From positions 35,035-99,034 of the forward strand of contig JBMSYN010000009.1 of NCBI GenBank assembly GCA_049426725.1: 64,000 nt of DNA, given 5' to 3'. The DNA comes from UBA961 sp049426725. GTDB taxonomy: Bacteria; Bacteroidota; Ignavibacteria; Kapaibacteriales; UBA961. The translations under genes were made by a program, and so were the position numbers. This document shows positions 53,487 through 62,950 of this stretch, piece after piece; the stretch's first letter is position 1, and each line of letters starts with the position of its first letter. Under the pieces are notes generated by a model. The model saw only the letters and a program-made list of their open reading frames with translations, was not told the origin of the DNA and made no database searches.

Positions 53487-55441
53487 CAAATTATCATCCA
53501 CAACATGATACCAACTATACCTAAAAGCATGAGCAATGCATAATTCTGCGCAATGCCTGTTTGAACTTTTCGGAGAGATTCAGCCCAAATGGCAATCGAG
53601 CGGGCACTGCCATTAACGATGCCATCAATAACTTTTACATCGAAAATCTTCCATAATGCTTCAAGCGACATTGTATATGTTGGGCGTACAATCACGGCAT
53701 GATAGATTTCATCAACCCAATACTTATTCCAAAGCAAATTGTACAATCCTTTATTCTTGGATGCAAGTTCATCAGGTTTGGAAGAAGATTTTTTATACAA
53801 TGAAGTAGCCAAAAGAATACCAATGATTGCTATTCCCAATGAACCAGCCATCAATCCCCATTCCAATGAAAGTGAATGTGCATGTTCGCCATGACTTTTT
53901 GCTAGAATTTCATGTGCATTGTGAAAAATCGGATGAAGCCAATGCTCGAGGATATTGATGTCTGCTCCAAAAGACAATGCTTTGGGTATTCCCAAGAATC
54001 CACCAAAAACTGAAAGAATCGCAAGAATCCACAAAGGAATGGTCATGGTTGCAGGAGACTCATGTGGATGCACATGATGATGATCGAATCGCTCTTCGCC
54101 ATGGAATGTAAGATAGAGCAATCTAAACATGTAGAAAGCTGTGCATAATGCAGCAAGCACACCGGCTCCCCATAGAATTGGGCTTCCATTCAAAAATGCA
54201 TACCACAAGATTTCATCTTTGGAGAAAAATCCCGAGAATGGGAAAATACCTGCAATTGCAATTGTTCCGAGAAGAAATGTAAAATAGGTTTGAGGCATGT
54301 ATTTTTTCAGACCACCCATTTTTTGAATGTCTTGTTCTTCATGCATACCATGAATAACAGAACCTGACCCAAGAAATAGCAAAGCTTTGAAGAATGCATG
54401 TGTCATCACATGAAACACAGCGGCTGTATATGCTCCAACTCCCAAAGCTATGAACATGAAACCTAATTGGCTGACCGTTGAATATGCAAGCACTTTTTTG
54501 ATGTCATTTTGCACGATTCCCACTGTTGCGGCAATCAATGCGGTCGTGATGCCAACCCCTGTAATCACAGCCATGGTTGTATGTGACATTGCAAAGAGCG
54601 TTGAATTTCTTGCAATGAGGAAAATCCCAGCGGTAACCATCGTCGCAGCATGAATCAAAGCTGATACGGGTGTCGGACCTGCCATCGCATCTGGTAACCA
54701 TACGCCAAGTGGAATCTGTGCGGATTTTCCGGTGCAACCCAAAAACAAGAGCAAAGTAATTGCCGTAATGAGTCCGGCATCTACGCCTTGTGTGGCAGCC
54801 ATCATATTGACTGTTGCATAATCCAATGATCCGAATCTCCAGAAGATGAGGAACATCGCGATCAATACTCCAAAGTCACCGATGCGATTCACAATGAATG
54901 CTTTTTTTGCAGCATCTCCTGTCCACACAATATGCGAACCTTCGAATGTTCTGTCATACCAAAAACCAATAAGCAGATATGAACATAAACCTACGCCCTC
55001 CCAACCAAGGAATGTCAACACAAAATTGTTTGCAAGCACAAGATTGAGCATCATGAACACGAATAGATTCAAATAGGCAAAGAATCGCGGGAAACTTTTG
55101 TCTCCATGCATATAGCCAATTGAATATATGTGAATGAGTGTCCCGATTCCGGTGATGATGAGGGTATAAAGAATGGATAATTGATCTACTTGATATGCAA
55201 TATCGATTGATAATGCCCCGGTGTGAATCCAAGGAAAGAGTCGTATGACATGCGTGCGTGCTTCAGGAGCTTCTCCGATCAATTGCAGAAAAATTCCAAC
55301 TGCCACCAAAAAGGCACCTCCAACGGCCGCACTGGCAATTCCGCCGATGAGTTGTTCATTGCGCAACTTCTTGCCGAAGAAACCAATGATAAAAAAGCCA
55401 ATGAGTGGAAGTAGAGGAACGAGGTAGATCAACTCAGCCAT
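53486..55441 (-). CDS. nuoL: NADH-quinone oxidoreductase subunit L
   Basis: 651 residues from ATG 55441 (MAELIYLVPLLPLIGF); ATG 55450 is an alternative. The antiporter-like core holds FLGWEGVGLCSYLLIGFWYD, the proton-channel Lys in QIPLGVWLPDAMAGPTPVSA and QNDIKKVLAYSTVSQLGFM. The long C-terminal amphipathic helix and the terminal anchor (YALLMLLGIVGIML) are present. It begins the distal complex I block. The glutamine amidotransferase gene lies 39 nt upstream on the same strand. Confidence 0.97.
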   Translation of the reverse strand: MAELIYLVPLLPLIGFFIIGFFGKKLRNEQLIGGIASAAVGGAFLVAVGIFLQLIGEAPEARTHVIRLFPWIHTGALSIDIAYQVDQLSILYTLIITGIGTLIHIYSIGYMHGDKSFPRFFAYLNLFVFMMLNLVLANNFVLTFLGWEGVGLCSYLLIGFWYDRTFEGSHIVWTGDAAKKAFIVNRIGDFGVLIAMFLIFWRFGSLDYATVNMMAATQGVDAGLITAITLLLFLGCTGKSAQIPLGVWLPDAMAGPTPVSALIHAATMVTAGIFLIARNSTLFAMSHTTMAVITGVGITTALIAATVGIVQNDIKKVLAYSTVSQLGFMFIALGVGAYTAAVFHVMTHAFFKALLFLGSGSVIHGMHEEQDIQKMGGLKKYMPQTYFTFLLGTIAIAGIFPFSGFFSKDEILWYAFLNGSPILWGAGVLAALCTAFYMFRLLYLTFHGEERFDHHHVHPHESPATMTIPLWILAILSVFGGFLGIPKALSFGADINILEHWLHPIFHNAHEILAKSHGEHAHSLSLEWGLMAGSLGIAIIGILLATSLYKKSSSKPDELASKNKGLYNLLWNKYWVDEIYHAVIVRPTYTMSLEALWKIFDVKVIDGIVNGSARSIAIWAESLRKVQTGIAQNYALLMLLGIVGIMLWMII

Positions 55442-55480
55442 ATAAAACACTTTAAGTTAATGTAATCAAAGTTTGTGAAG

Positions 55481-56371
55481 TCATGCTTCTGAAATCGCAT
55501 GCTCAATCGGCAAATCAACATTTCTAAAACTAATGCGCATATTCTCATCTACACTCAACATTGAATTGCGCTCAACTTTCATCCATTCAGATCTTTTTGA
55601 GGTGAATGGTTCGGATGCAACAACTATCGCATTGGGCTTACCATTGCTCGGTTCCATCATGCAAGTTTCTTCTCTGCAATGATATTCCTTGCCATACATG
55701 TAATACATCGAAGCGGGCTGCACACTATGATTTGTGGTATAGCGAACCGCAATCAAACTATCGCCATCTGTCAAACATGCATTGATATATGAATGTTGCT
55801 TCACTGATGATTCAAGCAATATCTTGCTCAAATCTTGCAATCCTTTTTCCATCGCATTCATCAATTGTTCACAGGTGATGTCTGCATGAGGATCTTCAAT
55901 ATGATTCAACACCAATCCAAACAAATGTTCCGAATCCGTAGAACCGGAAATTGCATCATAAGCCGTATCATTCAAACTGCGAAGTAGGGCTCTGCGGATT
56001 TCCTTGAATCCTCCGATCATGCCATTGTGCATGAACATCAATCGACCGCATGTGAAGGGATGAGAATTGTACTCCTCAACCGGCATGCCGGGCGATGCTG
56101 CTCGAATATGAGCAAACATTGATGGCGCATGAATTTTTCTTGCAAGATTCCTGAGATTCTGATCACTCCATGCAGGCTTTATGCTTCGAAACACGCATGG
56201 TTCAGGATCCAAACTCGGTGAATACCAGCCAATGCCAAAGCCATCACCATTCACCTGAGCGCTCATCTCACCGGCATTGACACTCTGTGCGGATATCAGC
56301 GAATATCGCGGCTTATAGAGCAGGTCGTCCGCCAAAACAGGACTCCCCAGATATGCGACAAATCGGCACAT
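55481..56371 (-). CDS. class II glutamine amidotransferase, YafJ/DUG3-like
   Basis: 296 residues from ATG 56371. This start puts the nucleophile Cys at position 2 (MCRFVAYLGSP) for release by methionine aminopeptidase; the upstream extension would hide it and was rejected. The Ntn-hydrolase core includes GDGFGIGWYSP, FAHIRAASPGMPVEEYNSHP and FMHNGMIGGF. The family hydrolyses glutamine or gamma-glutamyl compounds; the substrate here is unknown. A TATTTTTA element about 32 nt upstream is a possible -7 box. Confidence 0.9.
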   Translation of the reverse strand: MCRFVAYLGSPVLADDLLYKPRYSLISAQSVNAGEMSAQVNGDGFGIGWYSPSLDPEPCVFRSIKPAWSDQNLRNLARKIHAPSMFAHIRAASPGMPVEEYNSHPFTCGRLMFMHNGMIGGFKEIRRALLRSLNDTAYDAISGSTDSEHLFGLVLNHIEDPHADITCEQLMNAMEKGLQDLSKILLESSVKQHSYINACLTDGDSLIAVRYTTNHSVQPASMYYMYGKEYHCREETCMMEPSNGKPNAIVVASEPFTSKRSEWMKVERNSMLSVDENMRISFRNVDLPIEHAISEA

Positions 56372-56496
56372 ACGGAAATTCTCGCTTAAAAAGTGCCTAA
56401 AAATACGAAAGAGCGAACACTTCACCAACCATCGAATGCCATGAATCAAAGTTCACTGATGGTTGAAACAAAAGTTTTCCACAGTTTTTCAACATC

Positions 56497-56535
56497 AAAA
56501 AAAATCCGCTTGAATTATTGAATCCAAGCGGATTT
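56497..56535 (-). terminator. intrinsic terminator of the CADD-like gene
   Basis: Stem AAATCCGCTTG/CAAGCGGATTT (11 bp) with a 12-nt loop and an A-run that reads as T-run on the minus strand. Confidence 0.9.
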
Positions 56536-56553
56536 GACCGAAGTCTTTATTGA

Positions 56554-57243
56554 TCAAGCAGCTTGCTTGTCAACACAATATGTTTCATAGACACCATCAA
56601 GCAAAAGATTCAGTGCATCTGCTGCTTCACGGGCTGCATCGAGGGCGATGATTTTTTGCTCATCTGTTGTACACAAACGAACGAGGGCATCGCGAGTGAC
56701 TTGTCTGTGAATGATATCAGCATCTTCGTGTACCTCGAAAAACACAAGAGCATCTTCGCAATCTAGATTATACTTGTTCTTCAAACCTTCAATCTTCGTT
56801 GTGCAGATTTCAGGGATTTGTGATTCATACGCATATAATGCAGCAAGACCTTCAGCGGGATTGTCTTTGCCGGCAAGCTCTTTCAAAATTTTGACTGATT
56901 GCTTTGTATGTGGCAAATATTTGCGTGTCATCATTTCTTCTCTGCTTATGCCGAGTGAATCACCAAAGCGGCGCCACAGTTCTGGATGATTATTGGGGCC
57001 ATGCTCTTCTTCAATCAAGTTCTCAAGCAGCATCTGGCGCACTTCCATGTCATCACACTTGGAATGAGTAGCGCTTACATAGGTTGGGAAATGATGCACT
57101 TGTTGATAATATTCAAGGGCATATTCACGCAACATTTGAATTGTCAAATCGCCGGTGTTCCACATTTGATAAAAGGGATGCTGGAGCATGTGACGCTCAT
57201 TGATGATCGCATCGAGTTTTTGGAGAAATTCCTCATTTGTCAT
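56554..57243 (-). CDS. CADD/PqqC-family oxygenase, probable self-sacrificing p-aminobenzoate synthase
   Basis: 229 residues from ATG 57243 (MTNEEFLQKLD). A seven-helix TenA/PqqC-like dimetal fold, closest to the chlamydial CADD group. Metal ligands are Glu79, His86, Glu140, His172, Asp176 and His179 (FFEVHEDADIIH). CADD's implicated Tyr27, Tyr43, Tyr141 and Lys152 correspond to Tyr25, Tyr41, Tyr139 and Lys150 with a constant offset of two. CADD makes p-aminobenzoate for folate from one of its own tyrosines. The function here is inferred from these residues. A perfect TATTTTTG lies upstream and a terminator follows, so it is probably monocistronic. Confidence 0.88.
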   Translation of the reverse strand: MTNEEFLQKLDAIINERHMLQHPFYQMWNTGDLTIQMLREYALEYYQQVHHFPTYVSATHSKCDDMEVRQMLLENLIEEEHGPNNHPELWRRFGDSLGISREEMMTRKYLPHTKQSVKILKELAGKDNPAEGLAALYAYESQIPEICTTKIEGLKNKYNLDCEDALVFFEVHEDADIIHRQVTRDALVRLCTTDEQKIIALDAAREAADALNLLLDGVYETYCVDKQAA

Positions 57244-57283
57244 GATTATGTCCTGTGAAAAATTGATCATGAATATTGGTGAA

Positions 57284-57291
57284 CAAAAATA
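57284..57291 (-). promoter_or_regulatory. candidate -7 element of the CADD-like gene
   Basis: TATTTTTG on the minus strand, a perfect TAnnTTTG, 40 nt before ATG 57243. No TTG at the expected spacing. Confidence 0.4.
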
Positions 57292-57328
57292 GTGTTTTTT
57301 CGTAGTTTACTTCCATAATTTTTCAGCA

Positions 57329-58342
57329 ATGTTACGGTGCTCTATGGGTATGACCAGAAGAACGGTATTGGGACTGGCTATTTCAGGGTTTTTTGCAAAA
57401 GCAAGCATGAATAATCGATTCAATGTGCTGCAAGAACCTAATTCATCTGCAATCGGTTCCGAATCCGGAATCAAAGTATTATCAACATGGCCTTTTGGAA
57501 TTGATGCAAATGCAAAAGCCATGGATATCATGAGTAAAGGTGGCTCGGCTTTGGATGCCGTGGAACAAGGGGTGAGAATCACGGAAGCTGATCCTAATGT
57601 GACATCAGTTGGATATAATGGCAGTTTGGATCGTGATGGTCATTTGACTTTGGATGCTTGCATCATGGATCATCGTGGGATGTGTGGCTCCGTGGCTTGC
57701 ATAGAGCATATCAAACACCCGATTTCAGTGGCAAGAGCAGTGATGGAAAAAACCCCACATGTCATGCTTGTTGGAACGGGAGCGCTGGAATTCGCTGAAT
57801 CTCAAGGGTTTACGCGTGAAAATATTATTACTGAAGATGCGCTTAAAAGATGGAAAGAATGGAAATATTCAAAGGCAGCACCACCGCCCACACCGGAAAA
57901 TCATGATACAATTGGCTTGCTTGCATTGGATTCCCAGGGGAATCTATCAGGAGCATGTACCACGAGTGGTTTGTCATATAAGTTACCGGGCAGAGTTGGC
58001 GATTCCCCTTTGATCGGACCAGGTTTATATGTGGACAATGAAGTTGGAGGTGCAACCGCCACAGGCGTTGGAGAATCAATCATCCGGGTTGTTGGGAGCT
58101 TTCTCATAGTTGAATTGATGCGCTCTGGCATGGAGCCGGAAGCAGCGTGCAAAGAAGCAGTTAAACGCATCGTAAAAGTGCATCCGGAAACATATTCTTC
58201 TTTGCAGGTTGGTTTTATAGCGCTGAGAAAGGATGGGAAAACAGGAGCTTTCGGAATGAGGAAAAATGAGTTCTCCTATTCACTCACAGATGCAATGAAT
58301 CCCAATGGTATTGTAATCAATGCACCTGCGTGGCTTGATTAA
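57329..58342 (+). CDS. N4-(beta-N-acetylglucosaminyl)-L-asparaginase (glycosylasparaginase), Tat-type signal
   Basis: 337 residues of the Ntn-hydrolase family. The N-terminus has a twin-arginine motif (TRRTVLGLAISGFFAKA). The self-processing nucleophile is Thr194 in HDTIGLLALD, followed by GNLSGACTTSGLSYKLPGR and GAGLYVDNEVGGATATG-like glycine loops. It cleaves the GlcNAc-Asn bond left after N-glycan and peptide breakdown. Start codons at 57329, 57344 and 57350 are all possible. Its TAA interlocks with the stop of the convergent gene as TTAA. Confidence 0.92.
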   Translation: MLRCSMGMTRRTVLGLAISGFFAKASMNNRFNVLQEPNSSAIGSESGIKVLSTWPFGIDANAKAMDIMSKGGSALDAVEQGVRITEADPNVTSVGYNGSLDRDGHLTLDACIMDHRGMCGSVACIEHIKHPISVARAVMEKTPHVMLVGTGALEFAESQGFTRENIITEDALKRWKEWKYSKAAPPPTPENHDTIGLLALDSQGNLSGACTTSGLSYKLPGRVGDSPLIGPGLYVDNEVGGATATGVGESIIRVVGSFLIVELMRSGMEPEAACKEAVKRIVKVHPETYSSLQVGFIALRKDGKTGAFGMRKNEFSYSLTDAMNPNGIVINAPAWLD

Positions 58343-59478
58343 TGTTTTTTTAGAAGAAATGTCAACACATAAATCAGCGTGCTCAAACGCAATGACCATT
58401 CTGCATGCTTGGGCATATTCCTTTTATATGTATTCCATACATAAGCATATCCACATACAACTCCGAGAACTGATAGTGTGAGCAAGAAGATATGAAATGG
58501 ATTGACATATACCGGTAAAATTGCAAGCAAAACCTTCCCTGAAATGGGTGCTCCATAAATGATAATCCCCTGCCCAACATAAATAACCAATGATTCTTTG
58601 CCACTTAATGACAACATGCGAGAGACTGGCCCTTTCAAGCGATCTTGAATCAAATACAGAAATGCAAAAAGCGTGAGTACACCTGCAATTCTGAAGAGCA
58701 TATGCATAGGCGAAACAAGCCACCAATTGAGGTTTGCATCATAGTAAGTCCATGGTATTTTTGAACATGCATAGACAATTGCCATGAGTATTGGCCCTAA
58801 AATCAGATAGTGTTTGGCTCTTTCTTTTCTGGATTCAGCAATCAGGAAATAATGCGTGATGATATACCCCGCAAAGTAATACACTGACCACGGAAACAAT
58901 GGGAATGATGCCTGCGGATAGGTTGTCAGATACATTCTAAAGAAGGTTGGAATCTGTGCTATTATTGTTGGATCGATACTCCAAATCAAAGGCGTGCAGA
59001 TCCCAATGGACAGTAAAGCCAGCCATGCAAAGAGTATCATTCTTGAAAGCGAACGAGTTATGAGAAGTCCTGCCAAGGCGATGAATGAAGAAGCAACAAT
59101 CAATTGCAATACATTGCAATCAAGAAAAACAGCCCATTGCTCCGGCGAGAAATTGAGCATTCTTCTGAATGAAAATAATGGAGGCTGCAATGAATAGCCA
59201 ATCAACAGAATAAACAGCAATCTTCGAACATAACTCCAAAATGGCTTGCCGAATGAAACATACTCATTGATTTTTGAGTCCAGGGCTAGTCTGAACCCGG
59301 CTCCTGCACAAAAGATGAAGGCAACAGCCACAAAACCATTACTAATCTGTAATACCGAGAATAAGGGGTTATTCTTAAATGCACCATCCAAAAAGGCATT
59401 TACGGCATGCGTTTCAATCATCCAAATACAGGCTATACCCCGCAGGATGTCAATGAAGGTAAGTCTTTGTGGAGCCAT
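58339..59478 (-). CDS. multi-pass membrane acyltransferase, HGSNAT/DUF1624-like
   Basis: 379 residues from ATG 59478 (MAPQRLTFIDILRGIACIWM), with about ten transmembrane helices. The N-terminal RxxxxDxxRG motif and a conserved His in the first helix (IETHAVNAF) fit the heparan-alpha-glucosaminide N-acetyltransferase/DUF1624 group, which moves acetyl groups across a membrane to sugars. ATG 59529 is possible, but it lies only about 11 nt from the likely -7 element. The substrate is unknown. Confidence 0.78.
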   Translation of the reverse strand: MAPQRLTFIDILRGIACIWMIETHAVNAFLDGAFKNNPLFSVLQISNGFVAVAFIFCAGAGFRLALDSKINEYVSFGKPFWSYVRRLLFILLIGYSLQPPLFSFRRMLNFSPEQWAVFLDCNVLQLIVASSFIALAGLLITRSLSRMILFAWLALLSIGICTPLIWSIDPTIIAQIPTFFRMYLTTYPQASFPLFPWSVYYFAGYIITHYFLIAESRKERAKHYLILGPILMAIVYACSKIPWTYYDANLNWWLVSPMHMLFRIAGVLTLFAFLYLIQDRLKGPVSRMLSLSGKESLVIYVGQGIIIYGAPISGKVLLAILPVYVNPFHIFLLTLSVLGVVCGYAYVWNTYKRNMPKHAEWSLRLSTLIYVLTFLLKKH

Positions 59479-59539
59479 GCGCTTTGAAACAGCGAATAGT
59501 GGTAAATTTGCAAATGATTTCGAATGCATTAAGGCAAGA

Positions 59540-59547
59540 CAAAAATA
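59540..59547 (-). promoter_or_regulatory. candidate -7 element of the HGSNAT-like gene
   Basis: TATTTTTG on the minus strand, a perfect TAnnTTTG. Transcription from here favours ATG 59478 over upstream starts. Confidence 0.4.
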
Positions 59548-59619
59548 GCAAAAAACACTCTTTGGAAATCTTGCATGGAAATCTTCGTCATGGTAGCAGC
59601 GCAAATCTTCAAATACATA

Positions 59620-60561
59620 ATGATTAGAATGCAAATCACATATCTCATTGGTTTAATTTTCTTGCTTCTGTGTACAATGCAAGAAATATGCTTGGCACAG
59701 CAAAACAATGATTCCTTGATTGTCCTCCGATATGCAGTGCAAGATCCTATGAATTATACATATGGGTTGAAAAGCATGGTATCACAATCATTGGGTGAAA
59801 TGATTGATTTCAATGCAAAAACTTCCGCCACAACCGAATTGAATTTGAGTACGAAGAAAGACAAATACATCGAATACACCTATTCCTATATGCCCGGCAC
59901 AGTTACACTCAGCGGTTTGTCCATTGCGGGAATACCAGATACAACATTTACTTCAAATGGTCCGCTTGTGCCATCAATCAAAGAGATGATCACTCCGAAA
60001 GGAATTGTCATTCAACGCTTTGCAGGTGAAACAGCTTCAAATGTACCGGGAAGATCCGAACAATTGATGCAATCACTAACACAAGGTGCACGATATTTTT
60101 TACTTGAATTTCCAAAAGATCCAATCAAGATTGGTTCAACGTGGAATATCAGAAAATCAGATACCGTAGGCACTCAAACCCAAGAAGGAAAATCAACGAT
60201 TATTCTATACACAGAATTGGATTGCAAAGTCATTCGCACAACTATTGTCAATGGCATTCGCAATGCATTCATTGAATGTGGCTCAAATGCGCTTGGATTG
60301 TCCGGAAACATCGAACAGCAAGGCATCACCATGACAATTGATGGTGAGGGCTCGGCAAAAGGAACATATGCCATTGATTTGGATACAGGTTTACCAATTG
60401 ATGCAACATTATTGATGGATTATGAATTACGCATGGCAGCCACCGGACAAGAACAAATGATAGTCCCTATTCAAATGACAATGGAAACGATGTATCAACG
60501 ATTGCGATCAATATCGATGCCACAGAAATCGAATACTTCACCGCAGGGAAAGAGACCATAA
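59620..60561 (+). CDS. exported protein, DUF6263-like
   Basis: 313 residues from ATG 59620 (59629 also possible), with a signal peptide (ITYLIGLIFLLLCTMQEICLAQ). The longer frame to 59575 would overlap the divergent promoter region. The body is beta-rich with FPKDPIKIGSTWNIRKSDT and GEGSAKGTYAIDLDTGLPID, a pattern seen in DUF6263 proteins. The same layout recurs in the next gene. Function unknown. Two nt separate its stop from the next ATG. Confidence 0.75.
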   Translation: MIRMQITYLIGLIFLLLCTMQEICLAQQNNDSLIVLRYAVQDPMNYTYGLKSMVSQSLGEMIDFNAKTSATTELNLSTKKDKYIEYTYSYMPGTVTLSGLSIAGIPDTTFTSNGPLVPSIKEMITPKGIVIQRFAGETASNVPGRSEQLMQSLTQGARYFLLEFPKDPIKIGSTWNIRKSDTVGTQTQEGKSTIILYTELDCKVIRTTIVNGIRNAFIECGSNALGLSGNIEQQGITMTIDGEGSAKGTYAIDLDTGLPIDATLLMDYELRMAATGQEQMIVPIQMTMETMYQRLRSISMPQKSNTSPQGKRP

Positions 60562-60563
60562 TC

Positions 60564-61508
60564 ATGAAAAGAGATGTTCTGTTTTTTTTCGTCTACATAT
60601 TCATCTGCACATCATCAATTGTTGCACAGCAATTTCCGGATGTGGTGAATACCAAAGATAGTTCACGATATATGTATGCCTTTCTTGCAGGAGATACACT
60701 GCTCTATGAAGCAGTTTCTCGTGATAGTGTGCTGATGGACAAACAAGCACCCCTTTTGCGTGAAAGGACTGAGCGTTTTCTTCTTTCTTGCGATTCCGTG
60801 GACCAAAAAGGAAGGATGTATGTATCACAAAGACTCATCGATATAAAGATATCTGAATACAGTGGGATTTCACAAATCATCGACAGAACTTCTCATGATT
60901 GGCTGAATAAAAAAATCTCATTCATCATGGATTCTGCCGGAAAAAGATATGGATTTGGAAGTTCGGACTCAATAAGTTCAATGCTTTCTCCCGGCAGCGC
61001 TTTCCAACCAATCATGTTACAGAATCTTGGCTCAGGATATCATTTTATCAATAGCGGCTGGATAATCGAGGATACACTCGATATTCCTGAATTCGGCATA
61101 CCCGCTCCGATGATTACTTTCCTTTCTTCAATGCGAGCAAGATCGAATTTCGACACTCTGAACATGCAATGCTCACGTTTTGAATCTACGATAAGCGGAC
61201 AAGGAACATATCAAACGAAAACAAATTCAGGTCAGACATTACGCACAACCGCCATCATAGCAGGATATGCACGAATGTCATTGTCGAAAGAACTCAATAT
61301 CCCGATACACTTTTTTGGAACGAATGAAAGTAAAACCACATTGACCCTGAATACATCAAAAGGGATCGTGGAACAAAAGGCAAAACATTATGTGACAACC
61401 AATATTACTTTGAAGAAAATGGTGTCCAAGAGAGGAATCATTACTATCACCAGCAAAAAATCAGTAGCCGCGCCAGTTCAAAAGAAAAACAAACGAAAGA
61501 AAAAATAA
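60564..61508 (+). CDS. exported beta-rich protein related to its upstream neighbour, Lys-rich tail
   Basis: 314 residues with a signal peptide (VLFFFVYIFICTSSIVAQQ). The order of features parallels the preceding gene: an early SRYMYAFLAGDTLLYE strand region, a central GYHFINSGWIIEDT segment, then ISGQGTYQTK and AGYARMSLSKELNIPIH. This suggests an old tandem duplication, although identity is low. The C-terminus is very basic (KKNKRKKK). Function unknown. Confidence 0.72.
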   Translation: MKRDVLFFFVYIFICTSSIVAQQFPDVVNTKDSSRYMYAFLAGDTLLYEAVSRDSVLMDKQAPLLRERTERFLLSCDSVDQKGRMYVSQRLIDIKISEYSGISQIIDRTSHDWLNKKISFIMDSAGKRYGFGSSDSISSMLSPGSAFQPIMLQNLGSGYHFINSGWIIEDTLDIPEFGIPAPMITFLSSMRARSNFDTLNMQCSRFESTISGQGTYQTKTNSGQTLRTTAIIAGYARMSLSKELNIPIHFFGTNESKTTLTLNTSKGIVEQKAKHYVTTNITLKKMVSKRGIITITSKKSVAAPVQKKNKRKKK

Positions 61509-61572
61509 ATCGTAACATTTAGAAATTCAGTTCGTATAACTGCTGCATTCATTCAATGACAAAAGTATATTC

Positions 61573-62922
61573 ATGAAAGTTTTGATACACATTACTCCAA
61601 TCATTGCCGTATTTCTCCTCATTTCAAATGTAAATGCACAAAAGACAGAGCTCTCATCAACGGGCTCAGTTAAATTGTTTACCCTTCAGGAATGCCTGGC
61701 AATCGCAGATTCAGCAAATCTTGATGTATTGATTGCACAGTCAGGAATTCTTGGAGCCGAAGCAGACAAAAAAGCGGCATTTGGGGCTTATCTTCCTCAA
61801 GTGGGCGCCAATATGGGATATTCTCGAAGATTGAATGAACTTGGTGGTGGTCAGTTCAATATAGGTGGATTCCGGGCACCTGCCGATCAATTTTCGCTTT
61901 CTTCAACAGCAAGTATTACGGTCTTTGATGGATTTGCACGCGAATCTAGAATTGATGCCACAAATAGTTCATTAAGTGCAATCAAAGAAAATGTCAAACA
62001 AACCAAACAGCAAATTGCTCTTGCAGTCTATCAAAGGTACATTACAGTATTGAGATCGATGCAAATCGTCAATATCAGAAAAGAAAATCTCAATCTTGGA
62101 AAATCAGAACTAGCGAGAGTCACCGCCAGATTTGAAGCAGGTGTTTCTCCTATTGCACCAGTCTATGCACAAGAAGCTGATAATGGGCAAAGAGAATTGG
62201 ATTTGATTCAAGCAGAAAATCAGCTTGCCATTTCTAAAGCCGAGCTTTTGGCAGTCATGGGTTTATCACCCGACATGAAAGCAGCTTTTGATGAACAGAG
62301 CATTCCGACTGAAGTGCAAATGGAAACGATTCAAAGTTTTAGGAATCGTTTTACCTCACTCGAAGAGTCAGTTCTATCAGCATTGAAAAAAAGGAATGAC
62401 TTTTTAGCAGCACAACTTCGGATAAATGCAGCAAAGTCATCGGTTGATGCTTCAAAGAGCGGGTATTACCCAACAATTGGAGCATCAGGTGGCTGGAGCT
62501 GGTTCAATTCAGAGCTAACAGATTTTGATTTATTCTCCAGAACATTTATAGGCTTCTCAATTGATGTACCGATTTTTGATGCATTCAGAGTTCAACAGCA
62601 ATTGGAAAATTCAAGAGTGCAATTGCAGCAAAACGAAATCGAATTCAAACGATTGGAACAGACAATTAGAACACAATTACAAACAGGCTTGCTAAACCTT
62701 GGTGCTGCCGAAAAGCAATTGGACATCACAGAACGATCCCTCAAATCAGCCGAACTCAATTATCAAAGTGCCAAAGAGCGATTTGATGTTGGCACTTCAT
62801 CCATCATTGAATTTCAAAATGCGAATACGCAATTTGTCACATCAAAAATCAATCGCATCAATGCTGTGTACAATTATGTTGATGCACAATATCAGATACG
62901 CTTCGCCATGGGCGATCTCTAA
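61573..62922 (+). CDS. TolC-family outer-membrane efflux protein
   Basis: 449 residues with a signal peptide (LIHITPIIAVFLLISNVNA). The OMF pattern of two repeated helical-hairpin/strand halves is clear: FTLQECLAIADSANLDVLIA, GAYLPQVGANMGYSRR, ARFEAGVSPIAPVYAQEAD, then YYPTIGASGGW and RFDVGTSSIIEFQNANTQF. It forms the outer-membrane channel for the adaptor encoded 28 nt downstream. Confidence 0.94.
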   Translation: MKVLIHITPIIAVFLLISNVNAQKTELSSTGSVKLFTLQECLAIADSANLDVLIAQSGILGAEADKKAAFGAYLPQVGANMGYSRRLNELGGGQFNIGGFRAPADQFSLSSTASITVFDGFARESRIDATNSSLSAIKENVKQTKQQIALAVYQRYITVLRSMQIVNIRKENLNLGKSELARVTARFEAGVSPIAPVYAQEADNGQRELDLIQAENQLAISKAELLAVMGLSPDMKAAFDEQSIPTEVQMETIQSFRNRFTSLEESVLSALKKRNDFLAAQLRINAAKSSVDASKSGYYPTIGASGGWSWFNSELTDFDLFSRTFIGFSIDVPIFDAFRVQQQLENSRVQLQQNEIEFKRLEQTIRTQLQTGLLNLGAAEKQLDITERSLKSAELNYQSAKERFDVGTSSIIEFQNANTQFVTSKINRINAVYNYVDAQYQIRFAMGDL

Positions 62923-62950
62923 TTTTTTTATCAACTGTCTATTGAATCGT

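Noticed and set aside
49483..55441. Reading nuoL/M/N as Mrp antiporter or membrane hydrogenase subunits
   Set aside because: Sequence signatures and lengths fit complex I L, M and N, no mrp or hydrogenase genes are near, and nuoGHI is in the same window.
59561..59590. Short direct repeat GGAAATCTT near the divergent promoter at 59.6 kb
   Set aside because: Only nine bases, twice; consistent with chance in AT-rich DNA.
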